Part shown: in pieces, positions 38,984 through 47,733 of the stretch | Numbering within the stretch: position 1 is the stretch's first letter | Layout of the letters: every line of letters starts with the position of its first letter | Origin: Metabacillus endolithicus | GTDB lineage: Bacteria; Bacillota; Bacilli; Bacillales; Bacillaceae | DNA length: 64,000 bases | Direction of reading: 5' to 3' | Assembly (NCBI RefSeq): GCF_023078335.1 | Contig: NZ_CP095550.1 | Span: 1,470,001 to 1,534,000 of the forward strand | Translations under genes and position numbers: made by a program | Notes under the pieces: model-generated | What the model was told of the DNA's origin: nothing | Database searches by the model: none | What the model saw: the letters and a program-made list of their open reading frames with translations, nothing else

Positions 38984-39679
38984 ATGAAAAATAAGATTTT
39001 ATCCTTAATTACCTTCGCATCGCTAACAGCTGGATTTTCAGCACATGCAGCTGCAGAAGAGGTGACTGTAAAAGAAGGTGACACTTTATGGGAAATCGCA
39101 AAGTTAAATGAAGTAGAAGTAGAGAATATAATAGATTGGAATAAACTTCCTGGTGATATCATTCATCCAAATGATCAATTAAAACTTCATGAATCACATG
39201 AAGTATCAACAGGAGAAACATTATGGGATATTGCTGAAGAATATGATGTTGAGGTTGAAGAAATTGAAGACTGGAACAAGATTGATTCACACATCATTGA
39301 ACCAGGAGACGAGTTAATCATTAAAGAAACCGAAAAAGCACAAACGTCTTCTGAAGATAAAAAAACAGAATCAAATAAGGAAAATAGTAAAGAATTAACT
39401 GTTACTGCTACGGCCTATACAGCAAATTGTGAAGGCTGCTCAGGTACAACTAAGCTGGGAATTGATCTCCATGCAAATCCTGATAAAAAGGTAATAGCTG
39501 TTGATCCTGATGTGATTCCATTAGGATCAACTGTAGAGGTTGAAGGTTATGGGACAGCGATTGCGGCAGATACGGGTGGAGCTATTAAAGGAAATAAAAT
39601 TGATGTTTTTATTCCCTCGGAATCAGATGCCCTACAATGGGGAAAACAGCAAGTAGAAGTGAAAATTATAGAAGAATAA
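38984..39679 (+). CDS. secreted LysM-3D cell-wall protein (YocH-like)
   Basis: A signal peptide (residues 1-23, ending HAAA) is followed by two LysM modules (VKEGDTLWEIAKLNEV and VSTGETLWDIAEEYDV), a short charged linker and a C-terminal 3D domain. The three conserved aspartates occur in AVDPDVIPLG, AADTGG and KIDVFI. This architecture is that of YocH/stationary-phase resuscitation-type muralytic factors that cleave peptidoglycan. AAGGAGG is about 9 nt before the ATG. Single gene with a strong terminator. Confidence 0.92.
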   Translation: MKNKILSLITFASLTAGFSAHAAAEEVTVKEGDTLWEIAKLNEVEVENIIDWNKLPGDIIHPNDQLKLHESHEVSTGETLWDIAEEYDVEVEEIEDWNKIDSHIIEPGDELIIKETEKAQTSSEDKKTESNKENSKELTVTATAYTANCEGCSGTTKLGIDLHANPDKKVIAVDPDVIPLGSTVEVEGYGTAIAADTGGAIKGNKIDVFIPSESDALQWGKQQVEVKIIEE

Positions 39680-39686
39680 ACCATTT

Positions 39687-39726
39687 ACACCCCCTTGGTG
39701 AGTAATAGTACCAAGGGGGTGTTGTT
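39687..39726 (+). terminator. terminator after LysM-3D gene
   Basis: ACACCCCCTTGGT and ACCAAGGGGGTGT form a 13-bp stem followed by TGTTTT. Confidence 0.9.
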
Positions 39727-39729
39727 TTA

Positions 39730-40584
39730 CTATTTTTTAATAACCGGAATCCATATTTCCGCTCGATAATCTTCTGAATAAGCATCTCCTTCAGGGTAAA
39801 CCTCTATTTCAGGTGCAGGTGCATGCTCGTACCCTGTCGCAGGAAACCACTCAGAAAAAATTCGTTTCCAAACATGTTGTATAGCGTGAGGCATAGGACC
39901 AACAGACTCAAAAACAGCCCACGTTGCAGCAGGTATTTCTTTGACCTCTAAATCTGGAGATATCTTATCGGAGGTTTTTTCAACCGCTATATAATAGGTA
40001 AATTCATTTTTTTGTTGATTACCTTCCGCACAGACTCCTAATATTCCCATTTCTCCAGCTTGTTGTGCAAGCTTCTCAGAAAACCCATTCTCATTAGATT
40101 CTTTCCAAAATAATGGAATTCTTTCATTATTATTCTCCATTGAGACCCGGATCCCTTTACCAACAACCTGAAATGCTTCTCTTTGAATGATCTTATAATT
40201 CATTTCTTCTTCTCCTTTTAGTTGGATTTGAAAGGAAAGCTTAGGAAAGGCTTTGACGGTTTTGCCTGTGTGCCTCACTTCAGTCGGACTAATTCCATGT
40301 GCTTTTCGAAATGCTTTCGAAAAGGATTCAGGACTTTCATAGCCATATTTTAAAGCAATGTCCAATACTCTTACATTTGAATGAATTAGTTCTTGTGCTG
40401 CTAATGTTAACCTTCTTTTTCGAATATACTCGGCCACAGTAAATCCGGTGAGTATTTGAAACATTCTTTGAAAATGGAACCTGGACATGCAGGCAATTTT
40501 TGCTGTTTCTTCAATAGACAAATGTGAAGCTAAATTGTTTTCAATAAATGCAATAGAATCATTTATTTTCTGTAAGCTCTCCAT
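39730..40584 (-). CDS. AraC-family regulator with GyrI-like effector domain
   Basis: Two AraC helix-turn-helix motifs (SIEETAKIACMSRFHFQRMF and VLDIALKYGYESPESFSKAFRKAHGISPTE) occupy about residues 20-110. A C-terminal GyrI/BmrR-type small-molecule binding domain follows (about 130-284, ending AEIWIPVIKK). Such fusions often sense drugs or lipophilic compounds (Rob/SbmC type). The second ATG at 40584 has GGGGGAG at good spacing. No clear target gene is adjacent. Confidence 0.9.
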   Translation of the reverse strand: MESLQKINDSIAFIENNLASHLSIEETAKIACMSRFHFQRMFQILTGFTVAEYIRKRRLTLAAQELIHSNVRVLDIALKYGYESPESFSKAFRKAHGISPTEVRHTGKTVKAFPKLSFQIQLKGEEEMNYKIIQREAFQVVGKGIRVSMENNNERIPLFWKESNENGFSEKLAQQAGEMGILGVCAEGNQQKNEFTYYIAVEKTSDKISPDLEVKEIPAATWAVFESVGPMPHAIQHVWKRIFSEWFPATGYEHAPAPEIEVYPEGDAYSEDYRAEIWIPVIKK

Positions 40585-40964
40585 AAGCTCCCCCTCATCC
40601 ATACAATAACAAAGAAGTAACCTAGTTTACCTGTCATTTCTTGCACAATAATGACAGATTAACTTCTCTTGTTCTTAAAATCTATCAACTACCTTTTTTG
40701 TTATAGCTTTATACCAAATTTTTGGCTTTTACTGTCGTTAATTGAAAGATATCTAGTTTATCCGCCATATTTTAATAGATTGTGCAGAGAAATGTAGATA
40801 AATATATGCAGGAAATTTTCCACTTTTCTAAAACTTATTTATAAAAGAGCTTTGTTACTTCTTATCCGTTCATTTTTATCCTCTTTTATTCAAAGAAGAA
40901 GCAAAATGAACAATGAGTTTTAACATAGCGGATAAAGAAACTAAAGGAAAGGTGGTCATTTTTC
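40585..40964. other. 380-bp intergenic region with a long inverted repeat
   Basis: The only structure is TATCCGTTCATTTT at about 40863-40876 against AAAATGAAC at about 40906-40914 and CGGATA at about 40930-40935, a broken inverted repeat. No promoter or gene is convincing apart from the ribosome site of the following small gene. Confidence 0.4.
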
Positions 40965-41150
40965 GTGAGAGACGATTTGACCTTACAACAACTTGCAGAA
41001 GGAATTCCAAAATCACTTCTTAATGCATCAGATAAAGATTTAGAAGGCTTCCAGCATATTATTGAAGAAACAATTAAATTACGTGAAGGACACCGAAATC
41101 TTCAAAAACTAATTAAAAGCTTCTCAACATCAGGTATCCAACGTTCGTAA
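40965..41150 (+). CDS. small hypothetical protein (61 aa)
   Basis: GTG start with an AAAGGTGG site 8 nt upstream. The product MRDDLTLQQLAEGIPKSLLN onward is soluble and helical, with an acidic middle (DKDLEGFQHIIEETIKLREG). A terminator-like hairpin follows at 41170. Not assigned to a family. Confidence 0.6.
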   Translation: MRDDLTLQQLAEGIPKSLLNASDKDLEGFQHIIEETIKLREGHRNLQKLIKSFSTSGIQRS

Positions 41151-41169
41151 CTTTTGAGTAAATCTTTTA

Positions 41170-41193
41170 AGAGAGCCATTAGCAGGCTCTTTT
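41170..41193 (+). terminator. terminator after small gene
   Basis: AGAGCC and GGCTCT stem followed by TTTTTC. Confidence 0.7.
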
Positions 41194-41224
41194 TCTATGG
41201 AATTATTCCATGTTGCATAAGTAA

Positions 41225-41959
41225 TCATCTCATTTTAGAAATCAATTTCACAAGCCAAAAAGGCAGAAATAACAGAAAAAATGTTCCCAGTGCCACAAAC
41301 TCTAGAGGAATGATATACCACGGCCATTGTCCAAAATAATCAATCATAGATGGATTAACAGGCTTTCTAGATATGTACATATAATTACCACCAAGAATCA
41401 AATTTAAGACAAAGATGAAGGCTGCATAAACATTTAACCATATAAAGGCCTTCCAAATTGATTTAAATTGGGGACGGAACCCACCAACAAACACCATAAA
41501 TAAATTTGCAAGCACAGTACTTCCGTGTGATACAAAAAAATGCACATATCGATAATGAGGAAATGTGTAATGACTAATATCAGGTGTAATCATGGCTTGA
41601 ACCGCACTACCAACACCAGCAAAGAATGTAAACTCAAATAGAGAATATGATTTGGTCAACAACATAACAGCAGATAATAGAATCGTAATGCTACTAAGAT
41701 GCAAAGGCAAAGAGTGAGTATATGTCCAGGAATCAAACCAGTATAACCATATATGTAGGCTGATTTCTGAAAATATCATAATAAAAAATAAAGTAATACG
41801 CGCAATTTTATTATAAGGTTCTTGTCTTAAAACATTTCTTACTAAATAAATGAAAACTATAAGTAGGATAAAGATAAAGAGAGTTACCAAATGAACAGGT
41901 GAGAATAATGTAAAGGCTTGATCTGTTTGCGGAAAAAAATCCCTTCCATTACATGTCAC
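41225..41959 (-). CDS. YwaF/TIGR02206-family membrane protein
   Basis: About seven hydrophobic helices with the family segments WLYWFDSW, SLPLHLSS and HYRYVHFFVSHGSTV put it in the YwaF (TIGR02206) family of unknown function. The only in-frame start near the expected position is GTG 41959, with a poorly spaced site. A better solution is an ATG at 41949 (AAGAGGTG 7 nt upstream), which would be in frame if one G has been lost at 41941-41943, giving MEGDFFPQTDQ. The start is thus uncertain. Confidence 0.8.
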   Translation of the reverse strand: MTCNGRDFFPQTDQAFTLFSPVHLVTLFIFILLIVFIYLVRNVLRQEPYNKIARITLFFIMIFSEISLHIWLYWFDSWTYTHSLPLHLSSITILLSAVMLLTKSYSLFEFTFFAGVGSAVQAMITPDISHYTFPHYRYVHFFVSHGSTVLANLFMVFVGGFRPQFKSIWKAFIWLNVYAAFIFVLNLILGGNYMYISRKPVNPSMIDYFGQWPWYIIPLEFVALGTFFLLFLPFWLVKLISKMR

Positions 41960-42056
41960 CTCTTTCTTAGAAATGTTGTTTAATTTAGTGTATCTCTTCA
42001 GAAGGAAGGTTATCACTTCAAAAGCAAAACAGTTATTTTTTTATCTTCTTGAACAA

Positions 42057-42085
42057 AAAAACCAGCCTCAATCTGAGACTGGCTA
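42057..42085 (-). terminator. terminator after lipoprotein gene
   Basis: On the minus strand AGCCAGTCTCA and TGAGGCTGGT form a stem, followed by TTTTTTTG. Confidence 0.85.
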
Positions 42086-42094
42086 CTATATTCA

Positions 42095-42622
42095 TTACCC
42101 ATTTACCTCTGTACCTAAGCTAGAAGGATTTAACCCAACTGCTTCAAATACTTTACCGAATTTTTCATCACCTTGTGTGAATGTTTCATTCGCAGCATCT
42201 AATGAAGGTGCGTCTTTCTTCAACTCATCTGCTTTCGCTTGATAAGAATCAGATAAATCTTTAATCGCTGCTTCTAAGTCAGCTTTATGATCTGCTAGTT
42301 CCTCTGGTACCTCTACACCATTAAGTCCTTCTACAACTGCTGCTGCAGATGCTTCAGCTGCTGATTTCATTTCTGCAGTCGGCTCTTCTGATGCTTCATA
42401 AGCATTTAGATCTGCATCATTTTCGTTAATTGCTTTAGAAACTGTCATGTAAAATTGCATCATTGCACTTTTTGCATTTTGTTCTTTGTCAGCACCTTCT
42501 TCAGTTGCTTCTTCACCTGCTTTTGTATCTTGCTCTTTCGTTGTTCCCTCTGATTCTTCAGAACATGCAGCTAAACCAATAGACAACATGAACACTGAAA
42601 TTAAAAACCAAAACTTTTTCAT
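42095..42622 (-). CDS. lipoprotein of unknown function
   Basis: Residues 1-20 form a signal peptide with lipobox LAAC, so Cys20 should be lipidated. The mature part is acidic, Ala/Glu-rich and helical (EEATEEGADKEQNAKSAMMQF onward), with no recognised domain. A GGAGGGG site precedes the ATG at 42622. It is anchored on the outer face of the membrane. The spacer 42623-42956 before the next unit is AT-rich and empty. Confidence 0.85.
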   Translation of the reverse strand: MKKFWFLISVFMLSIGLAACSEESEGTTKEQDTKAGEEATEEGADKEQNAKSAMMQFYMTVSKAINENDADLNAYEASEEPTAEMKSAAEASAAAVVEGLNGVEVPEELADHKADLEAAIKDLSDSYQAKADELKKDAPSLDAANETFTQGDEKFGKVFEAVGLNPSSLGTEVNG

Positions 42623-42956
42623 TGAATTCCCCTCCAATTAATTACTTACATATGTATAGATATCGTGATCACTCATCTTATAATTTTTACCATATTCTGA
42701 ATGATCTTCCACCTATGTATTATAGGATTCTAATAAAAGAATATCAACTGTTATTTCACGAAAATATATAATCATAAATTTCCTATTTTATCGAGTAAAT
42801 ACATTAATTCATAAAGTCTAATAAACATTAGTCGTACTTATATAATAAAAGGTTACAATAAAATATAAATATTAAATATATCCTTTAATAGAAAAAATTT
42901 ACATTATTTTCGAAAAATTTATAAAATTCCCAAAACATATACTTTACTATTTAAAA

Positions 42957-42992
42957 AGAGGCAACCCCCATTCTAACAAGGCTGCCTCTTTT
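42957..42992 (-). terminator. terminator after TerC gene
   Basis: On the minus strand AAAAGAGGCAGCC and GGTTGCCTCTTTT form a stem followed by T/A-rich sequence. Confidence 0.8.
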
Positions 42993-42997
42993 CATAA

Positions 42998-43697
42998 TTA
43001 ATTAGATCCTGTTTTCAATAGAACTTCTTGTTCAGCTTCATGTTTTACAGATGTTGATTTAACATACTTGGCTGTTAAAATTACTGCTGCGACAACAAGA
43101 ATTTCAAAACCATACTTAACAAAGCCATTTTCAAATAATCCACTTAAGAAATGTTCACCAACAATCATTTTTGATGCTGTCCAAGCAAGAACACCGGCAC
43201 CGATTGTAACGATGATTGGATATCTGTCAATCCATTTAAGAATTAACGTACTACCCCACATAACAACTGGTACAGAAATAAGTAATCCAATAACAACTAG
43301 AAGCATGTTACCGTGTGATGCACCTGCTACAGCTAAAACATTATCAAGCCCCCATTAACGCATCTGCAATAATAACAGTACGAATTGCTGCCCAAAAGCT
43401 GTCTCCAGCTTTAACATCACCATGATCATTATCATCCACAAGCAGTTTATAAGCTATGTAAACTAATAGAAGTCCACCTACTAAATGAAGACCAGGGATA
43501 GCTAACAACCAAACAACTGCTAAAGTCGCAACAATTCGAATTGCTATTGCTCCTACCGATCCCCATAAAATAACTTTTTTCTGTTGATGTTTAGGCAAGT
43601 TTCTTGCCGCAAGTCCAATTAAAATGGCATTGTCTCCAGCTAAAACCAAATCAATCACAATAATAGATAAAAGTGCAGTGAGAAATTCCATTTCCAT
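42998..43697 (-). pseudogene. TerC/YjbE-family manganese exporter, frameshifted
   Basis: The N-terminal part (LLSIIVIDLVLAGDNAILIGLAARNLP, with the family's Asp and Asn) and the C-terminal part (NMLLVVIGLLISVPVVMWGS onward) are in different frames. At about 43352-43356 a run of five C on the plus strand should be four, which restores ADALMGLDNVLAVAGA. Corrected length is about 232 residues with seven membrane helices. The yybP-ykoY riboswitch just upstream identifies it as a Mn-responsive TerC-type efflux protein, which in B. subtilis helps load exported metalloenzymes with Mn. The break is probably a sequencing error. Confidence 0.9.
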
Positions 43698-43761
43698 CTT
43701 GATTACCTCCTTCTGATGTTTTCAATCTTGAATTTTAACAGATTGAAAGATTGCTTTTACA

Positions 43762-43897
43762 AAAATAAAGAGACCTTTGCCATAGTGGCAAAGGTCTCGC
43801 TAAGCACAAACATTATGCCAATAAAGCCGATGAACCTCGTTCATGTAATGACGACTTTATTTCAGGTTAAACCTGACGCTACTCCCCTTTACGGTGG
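43762..43897 (-). promoter_or_regulatory. yybP-ykoY (Mn2+) riboswitch with terminator
   Basis: Read on the minus strand: AAAGGGGAGTAGC near 43890, GTCGTCAT, CGGC, then GCGAGACC and the hairpin GAGACCTTTGCC/GGCAAAGGTCTC followed by TTTATTTTT at 43762-43798. These are the invariant parts of the manganese riboswitch and its terminator, placed about 65 bp before the terC start. Confidence 0.93.
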
Positions 43898-44084
43898 GAA
43901 ATTTTGCTATCGATTTTTCTATTTGCCATTATACTTTATTTTATGGGCATGTGTCTATGATTTTGTTTAAGTGACCAGGCACCACCATAATTTTGTCAAA
44001 TCAAATACTACTTAATTTTCATATAAAAAAAATCCAAATTATAACCTGGAATTCCCATATATCCCCACTTGCCTTTTCTCTTAT

Positions 44085-44121
44085 ATGACACTTGTCATAC
44101 TTACTCTATGACACCTATGTC
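44085..44121. promoter_or_regulatory. tandem DesR operators
   Basis: Perfect palindrome ATGACACTTGTCAT (44085-44098) and the related ATGACACCTATGTC (44108-44121) stand just upstream of the des promoter, 23 bp apart. DesR binds two adjacent sites at this position in B. subtilis. Confidence 0.7.
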
Positions 44122-44150
44122 TACAAATTACAAGAAACTATTTTTATAAT
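44121..44150 (+). promoter_or_regulatory. des promoter
   Basis: CTACAA, 18 nt, TATAAT immediately downstream of the DesR-like sites. The weak -35 fits an activator-dependent promoter. Confidence 0.6.
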
Positions 44151-44282
44151 TTATATAAGGAAAGAAAACTTTTGATTGAAATGGGAGACAACATACAACG
44201 TTCCTTCCTTTTCATTCCACTCAATTTTTTTAACTACAGACAACATTGTCTTTTTAACGTATTTAAAGAAGGGAATTAAAAA

Positions 44283-45281
44283 ATGAGTAAACAATTACAA
44301 CGTAATTTAAGGAAGCAAGTCGCTCCTTATGAACAGTCAAATTCGAAAGATAGTATTATTCAACTTATCACAACAATCGGGCCATTCATTATTCTATGGA
44401 TTCTTGCCTATCAAAGCTTAGCGATTTCCTATCTACTTACATTAGCTTTTACCATTATTGCTGCTGGCTTTCTTGTACGAATTTTTATCATCTTCCATGA
44501 TTGCTGTCATTACTCATTCTTTAAGAATAGAAATGCAAATAAAATACTCGGAACAATAACAGGAATCCTTACTTTATTCCCATACAGTCAATGGCAGCAT
44601 GACCACTCTATCCATCATGCTACTAGCGGGAATTTAGACAAACGAGGTACTGGAGATATATGGGTTCTTACAGTTGATGAATACCTTTCCTCTTCTTTAT
44701 TTGAAAAAATTAAATATCGTATATATCGAAATCCAATCGTTATGTTTGGACTTGGACCAATCTATGTTTTTCTTATTAAAAATCGTTTTAACAAAAAAGG
44801 AGCTAGACGCAACGAGAGATACAATACGTACCTTACTAACATAGCAATTGTTGTATTTGCAGGACTGTTGTGCTGGATGCTTGGAGTGATCCCGTTTTTA
44901 TTAGTACAGTTGCCTATCTTTTTAATTTCAGGCTCATTAGGAATCTGGCTATTTTATGTACAGCATACGTTTGAGGATTCTTACTTTGAAAAGAATGAAG
45001 AGTGGGAATACGTTATGGCAGCTGTGGAAGGCAGCTCGTATTATAAGCTACCAAAACTGTTACAATGGCTTTCCGGTAACATTGGTTATCATCATGTTCA
45101 CCATTTAAGTCCAAGAGTACCAAACTATAAATTAGAAGCCGTACACAATAATACAGAACCATTACAAAACGTTCCAACAATTACACTAGCAACAAGCTTA
45201 AAGTCGTTAAAGTTCCGTCTTTGGGACGCACAGAATAAGAGGTTTGTTGGTTTTAACTATTTGTCAAAATTACAAAAGTAA
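44283..45281 (+). CDS. des: fatty-acid desaturase Des
   Basis: This 332-residue membrane enzyme has the three histidine boxes HDCCH, HDHSIHH and HHVHH that hold the di-iron centre. B. subtilis Des puts a double bond in phospholipid acyl chains after cold shock. The protein has four or more membrane helices. Its neighbours desK and desR are directly downstream, and upstream are DesR-like operator sites, so the cold-sensing loop is complete here. Confidence 0.95.
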   Translation: MSKQLQRNLRKQVAPYEQSNSKDSIIQLITTIGPFIILWILAYQSLAISYLLTLAFTIIAAGFLVRIFIIFHDCCHYSFFKNRNANKILGTITGILTLFPYSQWQHDHSIHHATSGNLDKRGTGDIWVLTVDEYLSSSLFEKIKYRIYRNPIVMFGLGPIYVFLIKNRFNKKGARRNERYNTYLTNIAIVVFAGLLCWMLGVIPFLLVQLPIFLISGSLGIWLFYVQHTFEDSYFEKNEEWEYVMAAVEGSSYYKLPKLLQWLSGNIGYHHVHHLSPRVPNYKLEAVHNNTEPLQNVPTITLATSLKSLKFRLWDAQNKRFVGFNYLSKLQK

Positions 45282-45419
45282 TATTCTCCTTTAGAGGATG
45301 ACGTGTTAGTACAAACTGTCGGGAATGAAACGTACTAATTTCTGTCATCCTCTTAAAGTTTTAAGTAAATATATGTTAAAATATGATGTAATTTCATCTT
45401 AATTAAAGTAGGTTCTAGC

Positions 45420-46538
45420 ATGAAAAAAAGAGTTAACATTTTTCAAAAAAGCAATGGGATCTCCCCATATATTTGGGCTTTTTTAAGCATTTTACCTTTT
45501 TATTTTATTTTCCAATCATCCTCTTCGGCGGAAATCATTACAGGCATAATCCTTACTGTATCGTTTTTCATTACACTTCGTTACGCATTTCTTGCTAAAA
45601 GCTGGAGAATTTATGTTTTAACACTTATTCTGATTGGGATATCATTTACATCAACTTATCTATTTAATTATTTTTATTTTTCTTTTTATATTGCATATTT
45701 CATTGGAAATATAAAGGACCGACCTGCTTTTTTAACACTATACATTATTCATTTAGTCAGTACAGCCGTTGCCATAAACTTTAGTATCGTTTTACATGAG
45801 CAGTTGCTATTACGCCAGGCTCCCTTCGTGATTATTAGCTCTCTTAGTGTCATCTTTCTTCCATTTAGTATTTATAATCGTAAACAACGTGATCAGCTCC
45901 AAGAAAAGCTCGAAGATGCTAATAAACGAATATCTGAATTAGTCATACTTGAAGAACGTCAACGAATTGCCCGTGACCTTCATGACACATTAGGTCAAAA
46001 GCTATCAATGATTGGTCTTAAGAGTGACTTAGCGCGAAAAATTCTTTATAAAGATCCTGAGCAGGCAAAAAATGAAATGAAAGAAATTCAACAAACAGCT
46101 AGAACAGCATTAAATGAAGTAAGAAAAATGGTTTCTCAAATGAGAGGTATTCGTATAAAAGAGGAAATGGTACATGTTAAGCAAATATTAAAAGCAGCTC
46201 AAATTAATTTAGTATGTGACCAAGAAATGGTCTTATCAAATGTCCCGTTGTTAACCGAAAATATCTTAAGTATGTGCTTAAAAGAAGCTGTTACAAATGT
46301 TGTCAGACATAGTAAGGCCTCTAATTGTTATCTTTCTCTTGAACAAAATTCGACCGAATTAATCATGACTATCAAGGATGATGGAATCGGTTTTGAAGAC
46401 CTTACATTCGTAAAAGGGAACGGCCTTTCCGGAATGAGGGAACGCCTCGATTTTGTTAATGGAAATCTAGAAATAAAAAACGAAAAAGGTACATCATTAA
46501 CGATTAGAGTACCTAATGTTGTAAAACAGATAGATTAG
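45420..46538 (+). CDS. desK: thermosensor histidine kinase DesK
   Basis: About five membrane helices in residues 15-150 are followed by a coiled coil and a HisKA_3 dimerisation domain with the phosphoacceptor in RDLHDTLGQ. The HATPase domain (NVVRHSKA, DDGIGF, GNGLSGMRERL) completes it. DesK senses membrane thickness/fluidity and phosphorylates DesR when lipids stiffen in the cold. The gene is 13 bp upstream of desR and 139 bp after des. Confidence 0.95.
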   Translation: MKKRVNIFQKSNGISPYIWAFLSILPFYFIFQSSSSAEIITGIILTVSFFITLRYAFLAKSWRIYVLTLILIGISFTSTYLFNYFYFSFYIAYFIGNIKDRPAFLTLYIIHLVSTAVAINFSIVLHEQLLLRQAPFVIISSLSVIFLPFSIYNRKQRDQLQEKLEDANKRISELVILEERQRIARDLHDTLGQKLSMIGLKSDLARKILYKDPEQAKNEMKEIQQTARTALNEVRKMVSQMRGIRIKEEMVHVKQILKAAQINLVCDQEMVLSNVPLLTENILSMCLKEAVTNVVRHSKASNCYLSLEQNSTELIMTIKDDGIGFEDLTFVKGNGLSGMRERLDFVNGNLEIKNEKGTSLTIRVPNVVKQID

Positions 46539-46550
46539 GAGGGGCTTGCT

Positions 46551-47150
46551 ATGATACGAATTGTGATTGCTGAAGATCAACAAATGCTTTTAGGTGCCTT
46601 AGGTTCACTTCTTAACTTGGAGGACGATATGGAAGTTGTTGGCAAGGCTAATAATGGAGAGGATGCCCTTGCACTCGTTCACAAACACAGTCCTGATATA
46701 TGTATAATGGATATTGAAATGCCTAAAATGACTGGCCTTGAAGCTGCAGAAAAGATTGTGAACAGTGATTGTAAAGTGATCATCCTTACAACCTTTGCCC
46801 GTTCAGGTTATTTTCAAAGAGCCATTAAAGCTGGTGTCAAAGGATACCTTCTAAAGGATAGTCCCAGTGACGAGTTGGCAAATTCGATAAGAAGCATTAT
46901 GTCGGGTCGACGAATATATGCACCTGAACTAATGGACGACGTATATAGTGAAGAAAACCCCTTAACTGAGCGCGAAAAGGAAGTACTAGGCTTAGTCGCA
47001 GATGGTATGAATACAAAAGAAATTGCCGATCAGCTTAGTATTAAAACAGGGACGGTACGAAACTATATATCCACTATCCTAGAAAAGCTTGATGTAAAAA
47101 ATAGAATTGAAGCCATTACACAATCAAAAGAAAAAGGTTGGTTTAAATAA
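46551..47150 (+). CDS. desR: response regulator DesR
   Basis: The receiver domain (residues 1-120) has the acidic pair ED at 8-9, the phosphoacceptor Asp54 (CIMDIEMPK) and Lys103-type LLKDS. A LuxR-type helix-turn-helix follows (LTEREKEVLGLVADGMNTKE). It activates des. AGGAGGGG is upstream of the ATG. A terminator closes the operon. Confidence 0.95.
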   Translation: MIRIVIAEDQQMLLGALGSLLNLEDDMEVVGKANNGEDALALVHKHSPDICIMDIEMPKMTGLEAAEKIVNSDCKVIILTTFARSGYFQRAIKAGVKGYLLKDSPSDELANSIRSIMSGRRIYAPELMDDVYSEENPLTEREKEVLGLVADGMNTKEIADQLSIKTGTVRNYISTILEKLDVKNRIEAITQSKEKGWFK

Positions 47151-47153
47151 TAT

Positions 47154-47197
47154 AAAAAAGAGGTCTCCTTTTGGATTAAGGTGACCTCTTTTTTGGT
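47154..47197 (+). terminator. terminator after desR
   Basis: AAAAAAGAGGTC and GACCTCTTTTTT form a 12-bp stem. Confidence 0.85.
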
Positions 47198-47244
47198 TAA
47201 ACTCAGGTGCACATGATGAGTATACCTGAACCAAAGACATCTAT

Positions 47245-47415
47245 TTATTCGCTTTTATTCGTTTCACCTTTTAAAAGATGAAAATCTTTAATAGGCATTG
47301 TAATAATTTTTCCACCTATCTGAACATGAACTGTATCTTGAAAAATTGCTTTAACAATTCCTTTTAGAGATATTGTTGAATCAACAGAAATTGGATTTTT
47401 CATATTTGCTTCCAT
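47245..47415 (-). CDS. small protein (56 aa), unknown function
   Basis: MEANMKNPISVDSTISLKGI onward gives a short beta-rich chain (IFQDTVHVQIGGKIITMPI) of the kind seen in small Sm-like or H-domain proteins, ending with a charged tail. The AAAGGTG site before the ATG is good. No family recognised. The spacer 47416-47733 contains nothing else that convinces. Confidence 0.55.
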   Translation of the reverse strand: MEANMKNPISVDSTISLKGIVKAIFQDTVHVQIGGKIITMPIKDFHLLKGETNKSE

Positions 47416-47733
47416 TTATTACACACCTTTCTACTATATTATTAGTTTTTTAATATTGGATAGGGTTGTGTGAAACGAGTACATGTGTTTCAACAAAGTG
47501 AAATAATAAGTAAAACAAACGATAATACCTTCTCTAATAGTGAGATTTATTATATTCACAATTATAACCCTTTAGAACTAAAAAGTCTTATAGGAACTCT
47601 TGAGGCTTTTAGTACATTTTTTTATAAATCAAAATTAGGCTTTTCCATACGCAACTATTCTGCTTTCATTCCGTCATATGTAGTAATACGGAAACGTTTT
47701 TCGTGTTAGATATCATTACCGGGAGGAAACATC

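Noticed and set aside
40863-40935. Inverted repeat upstream of the 61-aa gene as a riboswitch or T-box
   Set aside because: No T-box (AGGGTGGTACCGCG-type) or riboswitch core is present; it is a plain broken inverted repeat.
43716-43970. An 84-codon frame in the terC upstream region
   Set aside because: It runs across the manganese riboswitch on the opposite strand; not a gene.
47470-47709. A 79-codon frame (GTG start) before the three-LysM gene
   Set aside because: Weak ribosome site, no recognisable features and unusual composition; left out of the gene list though not excluded.
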